This document shows positions 24,929-38,300 of a stretch of 64,000 bases of DNA, piece by piece. This DNA comes from Hydractinia symbiolongicarpus. Its lineage: Eukaryota > Cnidaria > Hydrozoa > Anthoathecata > Hydractiniidae. How positions within the stretch are numbered: the first letter of the stretch is position 1; every line of letters starts with the position of its first letter. The stretch lies in NCBI RefSeq assembly GCF_029227915.1, contig NC_079884.1, positions 5,086,001 through 5,150,000 of the forward strand, given 5' to 3'. Below the pieces are notes generated by a model. That model did not search any database and was not told the DNA's origin. It worked only from the letters and a program-made list of their open reading frames with translations. The translations under genes and the position numbers were made by a program.

Positions 24929-27076
24929 TCATCACTAAAACGCATGAGACTTGTAGTTTTCAAGAATGTTTTCATTTTTGATGAGACGCTGAATGAAAGC
25001 AGTTTAATCGCCGGCAAACGAAAACCCGCCATTTCCCGTAAATCCCGGGCTTGGCACGTATAGTCGAATGTATACAAAGAAAGTACCCTGTGAGTAAACT
25101 CATTTCCAGAACGATTTTTTAAATTACTTTTTCACCACTAAGACGCATAAGACTTGTAATTTTTAAAAATGTTTTCATTTTTGATGAGACGCTGAATAAA
25201 AGAAGTTTAATCGCCGGCAAACGAAAACCCGCCATTTCCCGTAAACCCCGGACTCGGCCCGCATAGTCAAAAGTATACAAAGAAAGTACCCAGGGAGTAA
25301 ACTCATTTCCCGAACGATTTTTTAAATTACTTTTTCACCACTAAAACGCATGAGACTTGTAGTTTTTAAAAATGTTTTCATTTTTGATGAGACGCTGAAT
25401 AAAAGAAGTTTAATCGCCGGCAAACGAAAACCTGCGATTTCCCGTAAATCCTGGACTCGGCCTGTATAGTCAAAAGTATACAAACAAAGTACCCAGGGAG
25501 TAAACTCATTTCCCAAAGGATTTTTTAAATTATTATTTCACCACTAAAACTCGTAAGACTTGTAGTTTTCAAGAATGTTTTCATTTTTGATGAGACGCTG
25601 AATAAAAGTGGTTTAATCGCCGGCAAACGAAAACCCGCGATTTCCCGTAAATCCCGGTCTTGGCACGTATAGTCGAATGTATACAAAGAAAGTACCCTGT
25701 GAGTAAACTCATTTCCCGAACGATTTTTTAAATTATTTTTTCACCACTAAAACGCATAAGACCTGTAGTTTTTAAAAATGTTTTCATTTTTGATGAGACG
25801 CTGAATAAAAGAAGTTTAATCGTCGGCAAACGAAAACCCGTGATTTCCCGTAAATCCCGGCTTGGCCCGTATATTCAAAAGTATACAAAGAAAGTACCCA
25901 GGAAGTAAACTCATTTCCCAAACGATTTTTTAAATTATTATTTCACCACTAAAACGCATGAGACTTGTAGTTTTCAAGAATGTTTTCATTTTTGATGAGA
26001 CGCTGAATAAAAGCAGTTTAATCGCCGGCAAACGAAAACCCGCCATTTCCCGTAAATCCCGGGCTTGGCACGTATAGTCGAATGTATACAAAGAAAGTAC
26101 CCTGTGAGTAAACTCATTTCCAGAACGATTTTTTAAATTACTTTTTCACCACTAAGACGCATAAGACTTGTAATTTTTAAAAATGTTTTCATTTTTGATG
26201 AGACGCTGAATAAAAGAAGTTTAATCGCCGGCAAACGAAAACCCGCCATTTCCCGTAAACCCCGGACTCGGCCCGCATAGTCAAAAGTATACAAAGAAAG
26301 TACCCAGGGAGTAAACTCATTTCCCGAACGATTTTTTAAATTATTTTTTCAGCACTAAAACGCATGAGACTTGTAGTTTTTAAAAATGTTTTCATTTTGG
26401 ATGAGACGGTGAATAAAAGAAGTTTAATCGCCGGCAAACGAAAACCTGCGATTTCCCGTAAATCCTGGACTCGGCCTGTATAGTCAAAAGTATACAAAGA
26501 AAGTACCCAGGGAGTAAACTCATTTCCCAAACGATTTTTTAAATTATTATTTCACCACTAAAACTCATGAGACTTGTAGTTTTCAAGAATGTTTTCATTT
26601 TTGATGAGACGCTGAATAAAGGCAGTTTAAACGCCGGCAAACGAAAACCTGCGATTTCCCGCAAATCCCGGACTCGGCCCGTATAGTCAAAAGTATACAA
26701 AGAAAGTACCCAGGGAGTAAACTCATTTCCAGAACGATTTTTTAAATTATTTTTTCACCACTAAAACGCATAAGACTTGTAGTTTTTAAAAATGTTTTCA
26801 TTTTGGATGAGACGCTAAATAAAAGAAGTTTAATCGCCGGCAAACGAAAACCCGCGATTTCCCGTAAATCCCGTACTCGGACCGTATAGTCAAAAGTATA
26901 CAAAGAAAGTACCCAGGGAGTAAACTCATTTCCCAAACGTTTTTTAAATTATTATTTCACCACTAAAGCCCATGAGACTTGTAGTTTTTAAAAATGTTTT
27001 CATTTTTAATGAGACGCTGAATAAAAGAAGTTTAATCGCCGGCAAACGAAAACCCGCAATTTCCCGTAAATCCCGG
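24929..27076. repeat. Long-range duplication (27-mer spacing), copy 2
   Basis: Matches 19452-21599 at offset 5477. Differences are few: CATCAC for CAGCAC, GACGCTGAAT for GACGCTAAAT, GGCCTGTATAG in B, AAAGGCAGTTTAAACG, and TTTTGGATGAGACGCTAAAT. The five-unit cassette is 25335-26348 inside it. Confidence 0.87.
25335..26348. repeat. Dispersed 5-mer cassette, copy 4
   Basis: B, A variant (AAAAGTGG), D variant (TCGTCGG), A (CCGCCATTT), G (CCGCATAG). Exactly 5477 bp after copy 3. Confidence 0.87.
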
Positions 27077-27362
27077 TCTCGGCCCGTATAGTCGAATGTA
27101 TACAAAGAAAGTACCCAGGGAGTAAACTCATTTCCCGAACGATTTTTTAAATTTTTTTTTCACCACTAAAACGCATGAGACTTGTAGTTTTCAAAAATGT
27201 TTTCATTTTTGATGAGACGCTGAATAAAAGAAGTTTAATCGCCGGCAAACGAAAACCCGCAATTTCCCGTAAATCCCGGTCTCGGCCCGTATAGTCAAAT
27301 GTATACAAAGAAAGTACCCAGGGAGTAAACTCATTTCCCGAACGATTTTTTAAATTTTTTTT

Positions 27363-28175
27363 TCACTACTAAAACGCATGAGACTTGTAGTTTTCAAAAA
27401 TGTTTTCATTTTTGATGAGACGCTGAATAGAAGCAGTTTAATCGCCGGCAAACGAAAACCCGCGATTTCCCGTAAATCCCGGGCTTGGCACGTATAGTCG
27501 AATGTATACAAAGAGAGTACCCTGTGAGTAAACTCATTTCCAGAACGATTTTTTAAATTATCTTTTCACCACTAAATCGCATAAGACTTGTAGTTTTCAA
27601 AAATGTTTTCATTTTTGATGAGACGCTGAATAAAAGAAGTTTAATCGCCGGCAAACCAAAACCTGCCATTTCCCGTAAATCACAGACTCGGCCCGTATAG
27701 TCAAAAGTAAACAAAGAAAGTACCCAGGGAGTAAACTCATTTCCCGAACGATTTTTTAAATTAGTTTTTCAGCACTAAAACGCACGAGACTTGTAGTTTT
27801 TAAAAATGTTTTCATTTTTGATCAGACGGTGAATAAAAGAAGTTTAATCGCCGGCAAACGAAAACCTGCGATTTCCCGTAAATCCTGGACTCGGCCTGTA
27901 TAGTCAAAAGTATACAAAGAAAGTACCCAGGAAGTAAACTCATTTCCCAAACGATTTTTTAAATTATTATTTTACCACTAAAACTCATGAGACTTGTAGT
28001 TTTCAAGAATGTTTTCATTTTTGATGAGACGCTGAATAAAAGCAGTTTAATCGCCGGCAAACGAAAACCTGCGATTTCCCGTAAATCCTGGACTCGGCCC
28101 GTATAGTCAAAAGTATACAAGGAAAGTACCCAGGGAGTAAACTCATTTCCCGAACGATTTTTTATATTATTTTTT
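27363..28175. repeat. T-module, copy 3
   Basis: The same four-unit order as 22292 and 23915 with private changes (GAATAGAAGCAG, GAGAGTACCC, TTAGTTTTTCAGCAC). Again followed by a C monomer at 28176. Confidence 0.82.
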
Positions 28176-28983
28176 TACCACTAAACGCATGAGACTTGTA
28201 GTTTTCAAAAATATTTTCATATTTGATGGGACGCTGAATAAAAGAAGTTTAATCGCCGGCAAACGAAAATCCGCGATTTCCCGTAAATCCCGGACTCGGC
28301 CCGTATAGTCAAAAGTATACAAAGAAAGTACCCAGGGAGTAAACTCATTTCCCGAACGATTTTTTAAATTATTTTTTCATCACTAAAACGCATGAGACTT
28401 GTAGTTTTAAAAAATGTTTTTATTTTTGATGAGACGCTTAATGAAAGAGGTTTAATCGCCGGCAAACGAAATCCCGCGTTTTCCCGTAAATCCGGGGCTT
28501 GGCCGTATAGTCGAATGTATACAAAGAAAAAGCCCAGGGAGTAAACTCATTTCACGAACGATTTTTTATTTACTTTTTCACCACTAAAACGCATGAGACT
28601 TGTAGTTTTTAAAAATGTTTTCATTTTTGATGAGACGCTGAATAAAAGAAGTTAAATCGCCGGCAAACGAAAACCTGCGATTTCCCGTAAATCCTGGACT
28701 CGGCCCGTATAGTCAAAAGTATACTAACAAAGTACCCAGGGAGTAAACTCATTTCCCAAACGATTTTTTAAATTATTATTTCACCACTAAAACTCGTAAG
28801 ACTTGTAGTTTTCAAGAATGTTTTCATTTTTGATGAGACGCTGAATAAAAGTGGTTTAATCGCCGGCAAACGAAAACCCGCGATTTCCCGTAAATCCCGG
28901 TCTTGGCACGTATAGTCGAATGTATACAAAGAAAGTACCCTGTGAGTAAACTCATTTCCCGAACGATTTTTTAAATTATTTTT

Positions 28984-29186
28984 TCACCACTAAAACGCAT
29001 AAGACTTGTAATTTTTAAAAATGTTTTCATTTTTGATGAGACGCTGAATAAAAGAAGTTTAATCGCCGGCAAACGAAAACCCGCCATTTCCCGTAAACCC
29101 CGGACTCGGCCCACATAGTCAAAAGTATACACAGAAAGTACCCAGGGAGTAAACTCATTTCCCGAACGATTTTTTAAATTATTTTT
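28984..29186. repeat. Hybrid D/G monomer, two-unit deletion in a cassette
   Basis: The leader TTATTTTTTC with AAAACGCATAAG comes from the cassette's D variant; TTGTAATTTTT, CCGCCATTT and ACCCCGGACTC come from its G unit. The D remainder and the A/CCGCCATTT unit are missing, so this cassette reads B, AAAAGTGG unit, hybrid, H. Confidence 0.75.
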
Positions 29187-32115
29187 TCAGCACTAAAACC
29201 CATGAGACTTGTAGTTTTTAAAAATGTTTTCATTTTGGATGAGACGGTGAATAAAAGAAGTTTAATCGCCGGCAAACGAAAACCTGCGATTTCCCGTAAA
29301 TCCTGGACTCGGCCTGTATAGTCAAAAGTATACAAAGAAAGTACCCAGGGAGTAAACTCATTTCCCAAACGATTTTTTAAATTATTATTTCACCACTAAA
29401 ACTCATAAGACTTGTAGTTTTCAAGAATGTTTTCATTTTTGATGAGACGCTGAATAAAAGCAGTTTAATCGCCGGCAAACGAAAACCTGCGATTTCCCGT
29501 AAATCCCGGACTCAGCCCGTATAGTTAAAAGTATACAAAGAAAGTACCCAGGGAGTAAACTCATTTCCAGAACGATTTTTTAAATTATTTTTTCACCACT
29601 AAAACGCATAAGACTTGTAGTTTTTAAAAATGTTTCCATTTTTGATGAGACGCTGAATAAAAGAAGTTTAATCGCCGGCAAACGAAAACCTGCGATTTCC
29701 CGTAAATCCCGTACTCGGACCGTATAGTCAAAAGTATACAAAGAAAGTACCCAGGGAGTAAACTCATTTCCCAAACGATTTTTTAAATTATTATTTCACC
29801 ACTAAAGCCCATAAGACTTGTAGTTTTTAAAAATGTTTTCATTTTTAATGAGACGCTGAATAAAAGAAGTTTAATCGCCGGCAAACGAAAACCCGCAATT
29901 TCCCGTAAATCCCGGTCTTGGCCCGTATAGTCGAATGTATATAAAGAAAGTACCCAGGGAGTAAACTCATTTCCCGAACGATTTTTTAAATTTTTTTTTC
30001 ACCATTAAAACGCATGAGACTTGTAGTTTTCAAGAATGTTTTTATTTTTGATGAGACGCTGAATAAAAGCAGTTTAATCGCCGGCAAACGAAAACCCGCG
30101 ATTTCCCGTAAATCCCGGGCTTGGCACGTATAGTCGAATGTATACAAAGAAAGTACCCAGGGTGTAAACTCATTTTCCGAACGATTTTTCAAATTACTTT
30201 TTCACCACTAAAACGCATGAGACTTGTAGTTTTCAAAAATGTTTTCATTTTTGATGAGACGCTGAATAAAAGCAGTTAAATCGCCGGCAAACGAAAACCC
30301 GCAATTTCCCGTAAATCCCGGGCTTGGCACGTATAGTCGAATGTATACAAAGAAAGTGCCCTGTGAGTAAACTCATTTCCAGAACGATTTTTTAAATTAT
30401 CTTTTCACCACTAAATCGCATAAGACTTGTAGTTTTCAAAAATGTTTTCATTTTTGATGAGAGGCTGAATAAAAGAAGTTTAATCGCCGGCAAACGAAAA
30501 CCTGCCATTTCCCGTAAATCACAGACTCGGCCCGTATAGTCAAAAGTAAACAAAGAAAGTACCCAGGGAGTAAACTCATTTCCCGAACGATTTTTTAAAT
30601 TACTTTTTCACCACTAAAACGCATGAGACTTGTAGTTTTCAAAAATTTTTTCATTTTTAGTAAGACGCTAAATAAAAGCAGTTTACTCGCCGGCAAACGA
30701 AAACCTGCGTTTCCCTAAATCCCGGACTCGGCCCGTATAGTCAAAAGTATACAAAGAAAGTACCCAGGGAGTAAACTCATTTCCAGAACGATTTTTTAAA
30801 TTATTTTTTTACCACTAAAACGCATAAGACTTGTAGTTTTTAAAAATGTTTTCATTTTTGATGAGACGCTGAATAAAAGAAGTTTAATCGCTGGCAAACG
30901 AAAACCCGCGATTTCCCGTATATCCCGGGCTTGGCCCGTATAGTCAAAAGTATACAAAGAAAGTACCCAGGGAGTAAACTCATTTCCCGAACGATTTTTT
31001 ATATTATTTGTTTTACCACTAAACGCATGAGACTTGTAGTTTTCAAAAATATTTTCATATTTGATGGGACGCTGAATAAAAGAAGTTTAATCGCCGGCAA
31101 ACGAAAATCCGCGATTTCCCGTAAATCCCGGACTCGGCCCGTATAGTCAAAAGTATACAAAGAAGGTACCCTGTGAGTAAACTCACTTCCCGAACGATTT
31201 TTTAAATTATTTTTTCACCACTAAAACGCATAAGACCTGTAGTTTTTAAAAATGTTTTCATTTTTGATGAGACGCTGAATAAAAGAAGTTTAATCGCCGG
31301 CAAACGAAAACCCGCGATTTCCCGTAAATACCGGCTTGGCCCGTATATTCAAAAGTATACAAAGAAAGTACCCAGGGAGTAAACTCATTTCCCGAACGAT
31401 TTTTTAAATTACTTTTTCACCACTAAAACGCATGAGACTTGTAGTTTTTAAAAATGTTTTCATTTTTGATAAGACGCTGAATAAAAGAAGTTTAATCGCC
31501 GGCAAACGAAAACCCGCGGTTTCCCGTAAATCCTGGACTCGGCCCGTATAGTCAAAAGTATACAAAGAAAGTACCCAGGGAGTAAACTCATTTCCCAAAC
31601 GATTTTTTAAATTATTATTTCACCACTAAAACGCATGAGACTTGAAGTTTTCAAGAATGTTTTCATTTTTGATGAGACGCTGAATAAAAGCAGTTTAATC
31701 GCCGGCAAACGAAAACCCGCGATTTCCCGTAAATCCCGGGCTTGGCCCGTATAGTCAAAAGTATACAAAGAAAGTACCCAGGAAGTAAACTCATTTCCCG
31801 AACGATTTTTTAAATTACTTTTTCACCACTAAAACGCATGAGACTTGTAGTTTTTAAAAATGTTTTCATTTTGGATGAGACGGTGAATAAAAGAAGTTTA
31901 ATCGCCGGCAAACGAAAACCTGCGATTTCCCGTAAATCCTGGACTCGGCCTGTATAGTCAAAAGTATACAAAGAAAGTACCCAGGGAGTAAACTCATTTC
32001 CCAAACGATTTTTTAAATTATTATTTTACCACTAAAACTCATGAGACTTGTAGTTTTCAAGAATGTTTTCATTTTTGATGAGACGCTGAATAAAAGCAGT
32101 TTAATCGCCGGCAAA
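29187..32115. repeat. 16/17-mer duplication, copy 1
   Basis: Order: H, A, GTACTCGGACCG unit, J, A with TTTTTATTTTT and CCCAGGGTG, A-like with GTTAAATCG, T, a TAGTAAGACGCTAAAT unit, a TCGCTGG/CGTATATCCC unit, C with TTGTTTTACC, D, B, A, H-like, A. The same order recurs at 32635-35361. From J (29796) rightward the offset is 3244-3246 bp (16 monomers); left of it the offset is 3448 bp (17 monomers). Confidence 0.85.
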
Positions 32116-32634
32116 CGAAAACCTGCGATTTCCCGTAAATCCCGGACTCGGCCCGTATAGTCAAAAGTATACAAAGAAAGTACCCAGGGAGTAAACTCAT
32201 TTCCCGAACGATTTTTTATATTATTTGTTTTACCACTAAACGCATGAGACTTGTAGTTTTCAAAAATATTTTCATATTTGATGGGACGCTGAATAAAAGA
32301 AGTTTAATCGCCGGCAAACGAAAATCCGCGATTTCCCGTAAATCCCGGACTCGGCCCGTATAGTCAAAAGTATACAAAGAAAGTACCCTGTGAGTAAACT
32401 CATTTCCCGAACGATTTTTTAAATTATTTTTTCACCACTAAAACGCATAAGACCTGTAGTTTTTAAAAATGTTTTCATTTTTGATGAGACGCTGATTAAA
32501 AGAAGTTTAATCGCCGGCAAACGAAAACCCGCGATTTCCCGTAAATCCCGTGCTTGGCACGTATAGTCGAAAGTATACAAAGAAAGTACCCTGTGAGTAA
32601 ACTCATTTCCAGAACGATTTTTTAAATTATTTTT
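32116..32634. repeat. Linker between 16/17-mer copies
   Basis: The end of an A unit, a C unit with TTGTTTTACC and CCCTGTGAG (from about 32230), and a D-like unit with GACGCTGATTAAAAG and CCCGTGCTTGGCACG. It partly repeats the C-D pair of copy 1. Confidence 0.75.
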
Positions 32635-32837
32635 TCAGCACTAAAACGCATGAGACTTGTAGTTTTTAAAAATGTTTTCATTTTGGATGAGACGGTGAAT
32701 AAAAGAAGTTTAATCGCCGGCAAACGAAAACCTGCGATTTCCCGTAAATCCTGGACTCGGCCTGTATAGTCAAAAGTATACAAAGAAAGTACCCAGGGAG
32801 TAAACTCATTTCCCAAACGATTTTTTAAATTATTATT

Positions 32838-33039
32838 TCACCACTAAAACTCATGAGACTTGTAGTTTTCAAGAATTTTTCATTTTTGATGAGACGCTGA
32901 ATAAAAGCAGTTTAATCGCCGGCAAACGAAAACCTGCGATTTCCCGTAAATCCCGGACTCGGCCCGTATAGTCAAAAGTATACAAAGAAAGTACCCAGGG
33001 AGAAAACTCATTTCCCAAACGATTTTTTAAATTATTATT
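32838..33039. repeat. Hybrid monomer at a one-unit deletion
   Basis: The left part equals the A unit (ACTCATGAG, CAAG, AAAAGCAG, CCCGGACTCGG). The right end is CCCAAACG as in the deleted GTACTCGGACCG unit, whereas the A unit at the matching place of copy 1 ends TTCCAGAACG. It also has CAAGAATTTTTCATT, shorter by 2 bp. Confidence 0.75.
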
Positions 33040-35100
33040 TCACCACTAAAGCCCATAAGACTTGTAGTTTTTAAAAATGTTTTCATTTTTAATGAGACGC
33101 TGAATAAAAGAAGTTTAATCGCCGGCAAACGAAAACCCGCAATTTCCCGTAAATCCCGGTCTTGGCCCGTATAGTCGAATGTATATAAAGAAAGTACCCA
33201 GGGAGTAAACTCATTTCCCGAACGATTTTTTAAATTTTTTTTTCACCACTAAAACGCATGAGACTTGTAGTTTTCAAGAATGTTTTTATTTTTGATGAGA
33301 CGCTGAATAAAAGCAGTTCAATCGCCGGCAAACGAAAACCCGCGATTTCCCGTAAATCCCGGGCTTGGCACGTATAGTCGAATGTATACAAAGTAAGTAC
33401 CCAGGGTGTAAACTCATTTCCCGAACGATTTTTTAAATTACTTTTTCACCACTAAAACGCATGAGACTTGTAGTTTTCAAAAATGTTTTCATTTTTGATG
33501 AGACTCTGAATGAAAGCAGTTAAATCGCCGGCAAACGAAAACCCGCGATTTCCCGTAAATCCCGGGCTTGGCACGTATAGTCGAATGTATACAAAGAAAG
33601 TACCCTGTGAGTAAACTCATTTCCAGAACGATTTTTTAAATTATCTTTTCACCACTAAATCGCATAAGACTTGTAGTTTTCAAAAATGTTTTCATTTTTG
33701 ATGAGACGCTGAATAAAAGAAGTTTAATCGCCGGCAAACGAAAACCTGCCATTTCCCGTAAATCACAGACTCGGCCCGTATAGTCAAAAGTAAACAAAGA
33801 AAGTACCCAGGGAGTAAACTCATTTCCCGAACGATTTTTTAAATTACTTTTTCACCACTAAAACGCATGAGACTTGTAGTTTTCAAAAATGTTTTCATTT
33901 TTAATAAGACGCTAAATAAAAGCAGTTTAATCGCCGGCAAACGAAAACCTGCGATTTCCCTAAATCCCGGACTCGGCCCGTATAGTCAAAAGTATACAAA
34001 GAAAGTACCCAGGGAGTAAACTCATTTCCAGAACGATTTTTTAAATTATTTTTTCACCACTAAAACGCATAAGACTTGTAGTTTTTAAAAATGTTTTCAT
34101 TTTTGATGAGACGCTGAATAAAAGAAGTTTAATCGCTGGCAAACGAAAACCCGCGATTTGCCGTATATCCCGGGCTTGGCCCGTATAGTCAAAAGTATAC
34201 AAAGAATGTACCCAGGGAGTAAACTCATTTCCCGAACGATTTTTTATATTATATTTTTTACCACTAAACGCATGAGACTTGTAGTTTTCAAAAATATTTT
34301 CATATTTGATGGGACGCTGAATAAAAGAAGTTTAATCGCCGGCAAACGAAAATCCGCGATTTCCCGTAAATCCCGGACTCGGCCCGTATAGTCAAAAGTA
34401 TACAAAGAAAGTACCCTGTGAGTAAACTCATTTCCCGAACGATTTTTTAAATTATTTTTTCACCACTAAAACGCATAAGACCTGTAGTTTTTAAAAATGT
34501 TTTCATTTTTGATGAGACGCTGAATAATAGAAGTTTAATCGCCGGCAAACGAAAACCCGCGATTTCCCGTAAATCCCGGGCTTGGCCCGTATAGTCAAAA
34601 GTATACAAAGAAAGTACCCAGGGAGTAAACTCATTTCCCGAACGATTTTTTAAATTACTTTTTCACCACTAAAACGCATGAGACTTGTAGTTTTTAAAAA
34701 TGTTTTCATTTTTGATAAGACGCTGAATAATAGAAGTTTAATCGCCGGCAAACGAAAACCCGCGATTTCCCGTAAATCCTGGACTCGGCCCGTATAGTCA
34801 AAAGTATACAAAGAAAGTACCCAGGGAGTAAATTCATTTCCCAAACGATTTTTTAAATTATTATTTCACCACTAAAACGCATGAGACTTGTAGTTTTCAA
34901 GAATGTTTTCATTTTTGATGAGACGCTGAATAAAAGCAGTTTAATCGCCGGCAAACGAAAACCCGCGATTTCCCGTAAATCCCGGGCTTGGCCCGTATAG
35001 TCAAAAGTATACAAAGAAAGTACCCAGGGAGTAAACGCATTTCCCGAACGATTTTTTAAATTACTTTTTCACCACTAAAACGCATGAGACTTGTAGTTTT

Positions 35101-35126
35101 CAAAAATATTTTCATATTTGATGGGA
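35101..35126. repeat. C-type patch inside an H/B monomer
   Basis: This short stretch reads CAAAAATATTTTCATA then TTTGATGGG, the C-type signature, while both flanks (TTACTTTTTC with AAAACGCATG to the left, GACGGTGAAT with TCCTGGACTC and GGCCTG to the right) match the paralogous unit at 31823, which has TAAAAATGTTTTCATTTTGG here. A two-sided replacement of about 26-30 bp fits short-tract conversion from a C monomer. Confidence 0.7.
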
Positions 35127-35361
35127 CGGTGAATAAAAGAAGTTTAATCGCCGGCAAACGAAAACCTGCGATTTCCCGTAAATCCTGGACTCGGCCTGTA
35201 TAGTCAAAAGTATACAAAGAAAGTACCCAGGGAGTAAACTCAATTCCCAAACGATTTTTTAAATTATTATTTCACCACTAAAACTCATGAGACTTGTAGT
35301 TTTCAAGAATGTTTTCATTTTTGATGAGACGCTGAATAAAAGCAGTTTAATCGCCGGCAAA

Positions 35362-38300
35362 CGAAAACCCGCGATTTCCCGTAAATCCCGGGCTTGGCCC
35401 GTATAGTAAAAAGTATACAAAGAAAGTACCCAGGGAGTAAACTCATTTCCCAAACGATTTTTTAAATTACTTTTTTACCACTAAACGCATGAGACTTGTA
35501 GTTTTCAAAAATATTTTCATATTTGATGGGACGCTGAATAAAAGAAGTTTAATCGCCGGCAAACAAAAATCCGCGATTTCCCGTAAATCCCGGACTCGGC
35601 CCGTATAGTCAAAAGTATACAAAGAAAGTACCCAGGGAGTAAACTCATTTCCCGAACGATTTTTTAAATTATTTTTTCATCACTAAAACGCATGAGACTT
35701 GTAGTTTTCAAAAATGTTTTCATTTTTGATGAGACGCTTAATGAAAGAGGTTTAATCGCCGGCAAACGAAATCCCGCGTTTTCCCGTAAATCCGGGGCTT
35801 GGCCCGTATAGTCGAATGTATACAAAGAAAGTACCCAGGGAGTAAACTCATTTCACGAACGATTTTTTAAATTTTTTTTTCACCACTAAAACGCATGAGA
35901 CTTGTAGTTTTCAAAAATGTTTTCATTTTTGATGAGACGCTTAATGAAAGAGGTTTAATCGCCGGCAAACGAAATCCCGCGTTTTCCCGTAAATCCGGGG
36001 CTTGGCCCGTATAGTCGAATGTATACAAAGAAAGTACCCAGGGAGTAAACTCATTTCACGAACGATTTTTTAAATTTTTTTTTCACCACTAAAACGCATG
36101 AGACTTGTAGTTTTCAAAAATGTTTTCATTTTTGATAAGACGCTTAATGAAAGAGGTTTAATCGCCGGAAAACGAAAACCCGCGATTTCCCGTAAATCCC
36201 GGCTTGGCCCGTATAGTCAAAAGTATACAAAGAAAGTACCCAGGGAGTAAACTCATTTCCCGAAAGATTTTTTAAATTACTTTTTCACCACTAAAACGCA
36301 TGAGACTTGTAGTTTTTAAAAATGTTTTCATTTTTGATGAGACGCTGAATAAAAGAAGTTTAATCGCCGGCAAACGAAAACCTGCGATTTCTCGTAAATC
36401 CCGGGCTTGGCACGTATAGTCGAATGTATACAAAGAAAGTACCCTGTGAGTAAACTCATTTCCAGAACGATTTTTTAAATTACTTTTTCACCACTAAGAC
36501 GCATAAGACTTGTAGTTTTTAAAAATGTTTTCATTTTTGATGAGACGCTGAATAAAAGAAGTTTAATCGCCGGCAAACGAAACCCGCCATTTCCCGTAAA
36601 TCCCGGGCTTGGCCCGTATAGTCAAAAGTATACAAAGAAAGTACCCAGGGAGTAAACTCATTTCCCGAACGATTTTTTAAATTACTTTTTCACCACTAAA
36701 ACGCATGAGACTTGTAGTTTTCAAAAATGTTTTCATTTTTGATGAGACGCTGAATAAAAGCAGTTTTATCGCCGGCAAACGAAAACCCGCGATTTCCCGT
36801 AAATCCCGGGCTTGGCCCGTATAGTCAAAAGTATACAAAGAAAGTAGCCAGGGAGTAAACTCATTTCCCGAACGATTTTTTAAATTACTTTTTCACCACT
36901 AAAACGCATGAGACTTGTAGTTTTCAAAAATGTTTTCATTTTTGATGAGACGCTGAATAAAAGCAGTTTAATCGCCGGCAAACGAAAACCCGCGATTTCC
37001 CGTATATCCCGGGCTTGGCCCGTATAGTCAAAAGTATACAAAGAAAGAACCCAGGGAGTAAACTCATTTCCCGAACGATTTTTTAAATTATTTTTTTACC
37101 ACTAAACGCATGAGACTTGTAGTTTTCAAAAATATTTTCATATTTGATAGGACGCTGAATAAAAGAAGTTTAATCGCCGGCAAACGAAAATCCGCGATTT
37201 CCCGTAAATCCCAGACTCGGCCCGTATAGTCAAAAGTATACAAAGAAAGTACCCAGGGAGTAAACTCATTTCCCGAACGATTTTTTAAATTATTTTTTCA
37301 CCACTAAAACGCATGAGACTTGTAGTTTTCAAAAATGTTTTCATTTTTGATGAGACGCTTAATGAAAGAGGTTTAATCGCCGGCAAACGAAATCCCGCGT
37401 TTTCCCGTAAATCCGGGGCTTGGCCGTATAGTCGAATGTATACAAAGAAAAAGCCCAGGGAGTAAACTAATTTCACGAACGATTTTTTAAATTTTTTTTT
37501 CACTACTAAAACGCATGAGACTTGTAGTTTTCAAAAATGTTTTCATTTTTGATGAGACGCTTAATGAAAGAGGTTTAATCGCCGGAAAACGAAAACCCGC
37601 GATTTCCCGTAAATCCCGGCTTGGCCCGTATAGTCAAAAGTATACAAAGAAAGTACCCAGGGAGTAAACTCATTTCCCGAACGATTTTTTAAATTATTAT
37701 TTCACCACTAAAACTCGTAAGACTTCTAGTTTTCAAGAATGTTTTCATTTTTGATGAGACGCTGAATAAAAGTGGTTTAATCGCCGGCAAACGAAAACCC
37801 GCGATTTCCCGTAAATCCCGGTCTTGGCACGTATAGTCGAATGTATACAAAGAAAGTACCCTGTGAGTAAACTCATTTCCCGAACGATATTTTAAATTAT
37901 TTTTTCACCACTAAAACGCATAAGACCTGTAGTTTTTAAAAATGTTTTTATTTTTGATGAGACGCTGAACAAAAGAAGTTTAATCGTCGGCAAACGAAAA
38001 CCCGTGATTTCCCGTAAATCCCGGCTTGGCCCGTATATTCAAAAGTATACAAAGAAAGTACCCAGGGAGTAAACTCATTTCCCAAACGATTTTTTAAATT
38101 ATTATTTCACCACTAAAACGCATGAGACTTGTAGTTTTCAAGAATGTTTTCATTTTTGATGAGACGCTGAATAAAAGCAGTTTAATCGCCGGCAAACGAA
38201 AACCCGCGATTTCCCGTAAATCCCGGGCTTGGCCCGTATAGTCAAAAGTATACAAAGAAAGTACCCAGGGAGTAAACTCATTTCCCGAACGATTTTTTAA

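Larger units (their letters stand above)
27077..29186. repeat. Region 9: mosaic, T-module, C, E and cassette remnant
   Basis: About ten monomers, no gene. After J, a GGTCTCGG unit is followed by the third T-module (27363-28175), C (28176), one E unit with GAAAAAGCCC, a B with a TTATTTACTTTTTC leader and ATACTAACAAAG, the AAAAGTGG unit, and a fused unit. Confidence 0.77.
32635..35361. repeat. 16/17-mer duplication, copy 2
   Basis: The later copy of 29187-32115, one monomer shorter because the GTACTCGGACCG unit is missing. Private changes include AATAATAGAAG in two units, GAGACTCTGAATGAAAG, TTGCCGTATATC and TATATTATATTTTTTACC. The H-like unit at 35070 carries a C-type patch. Confidence 0.85.
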
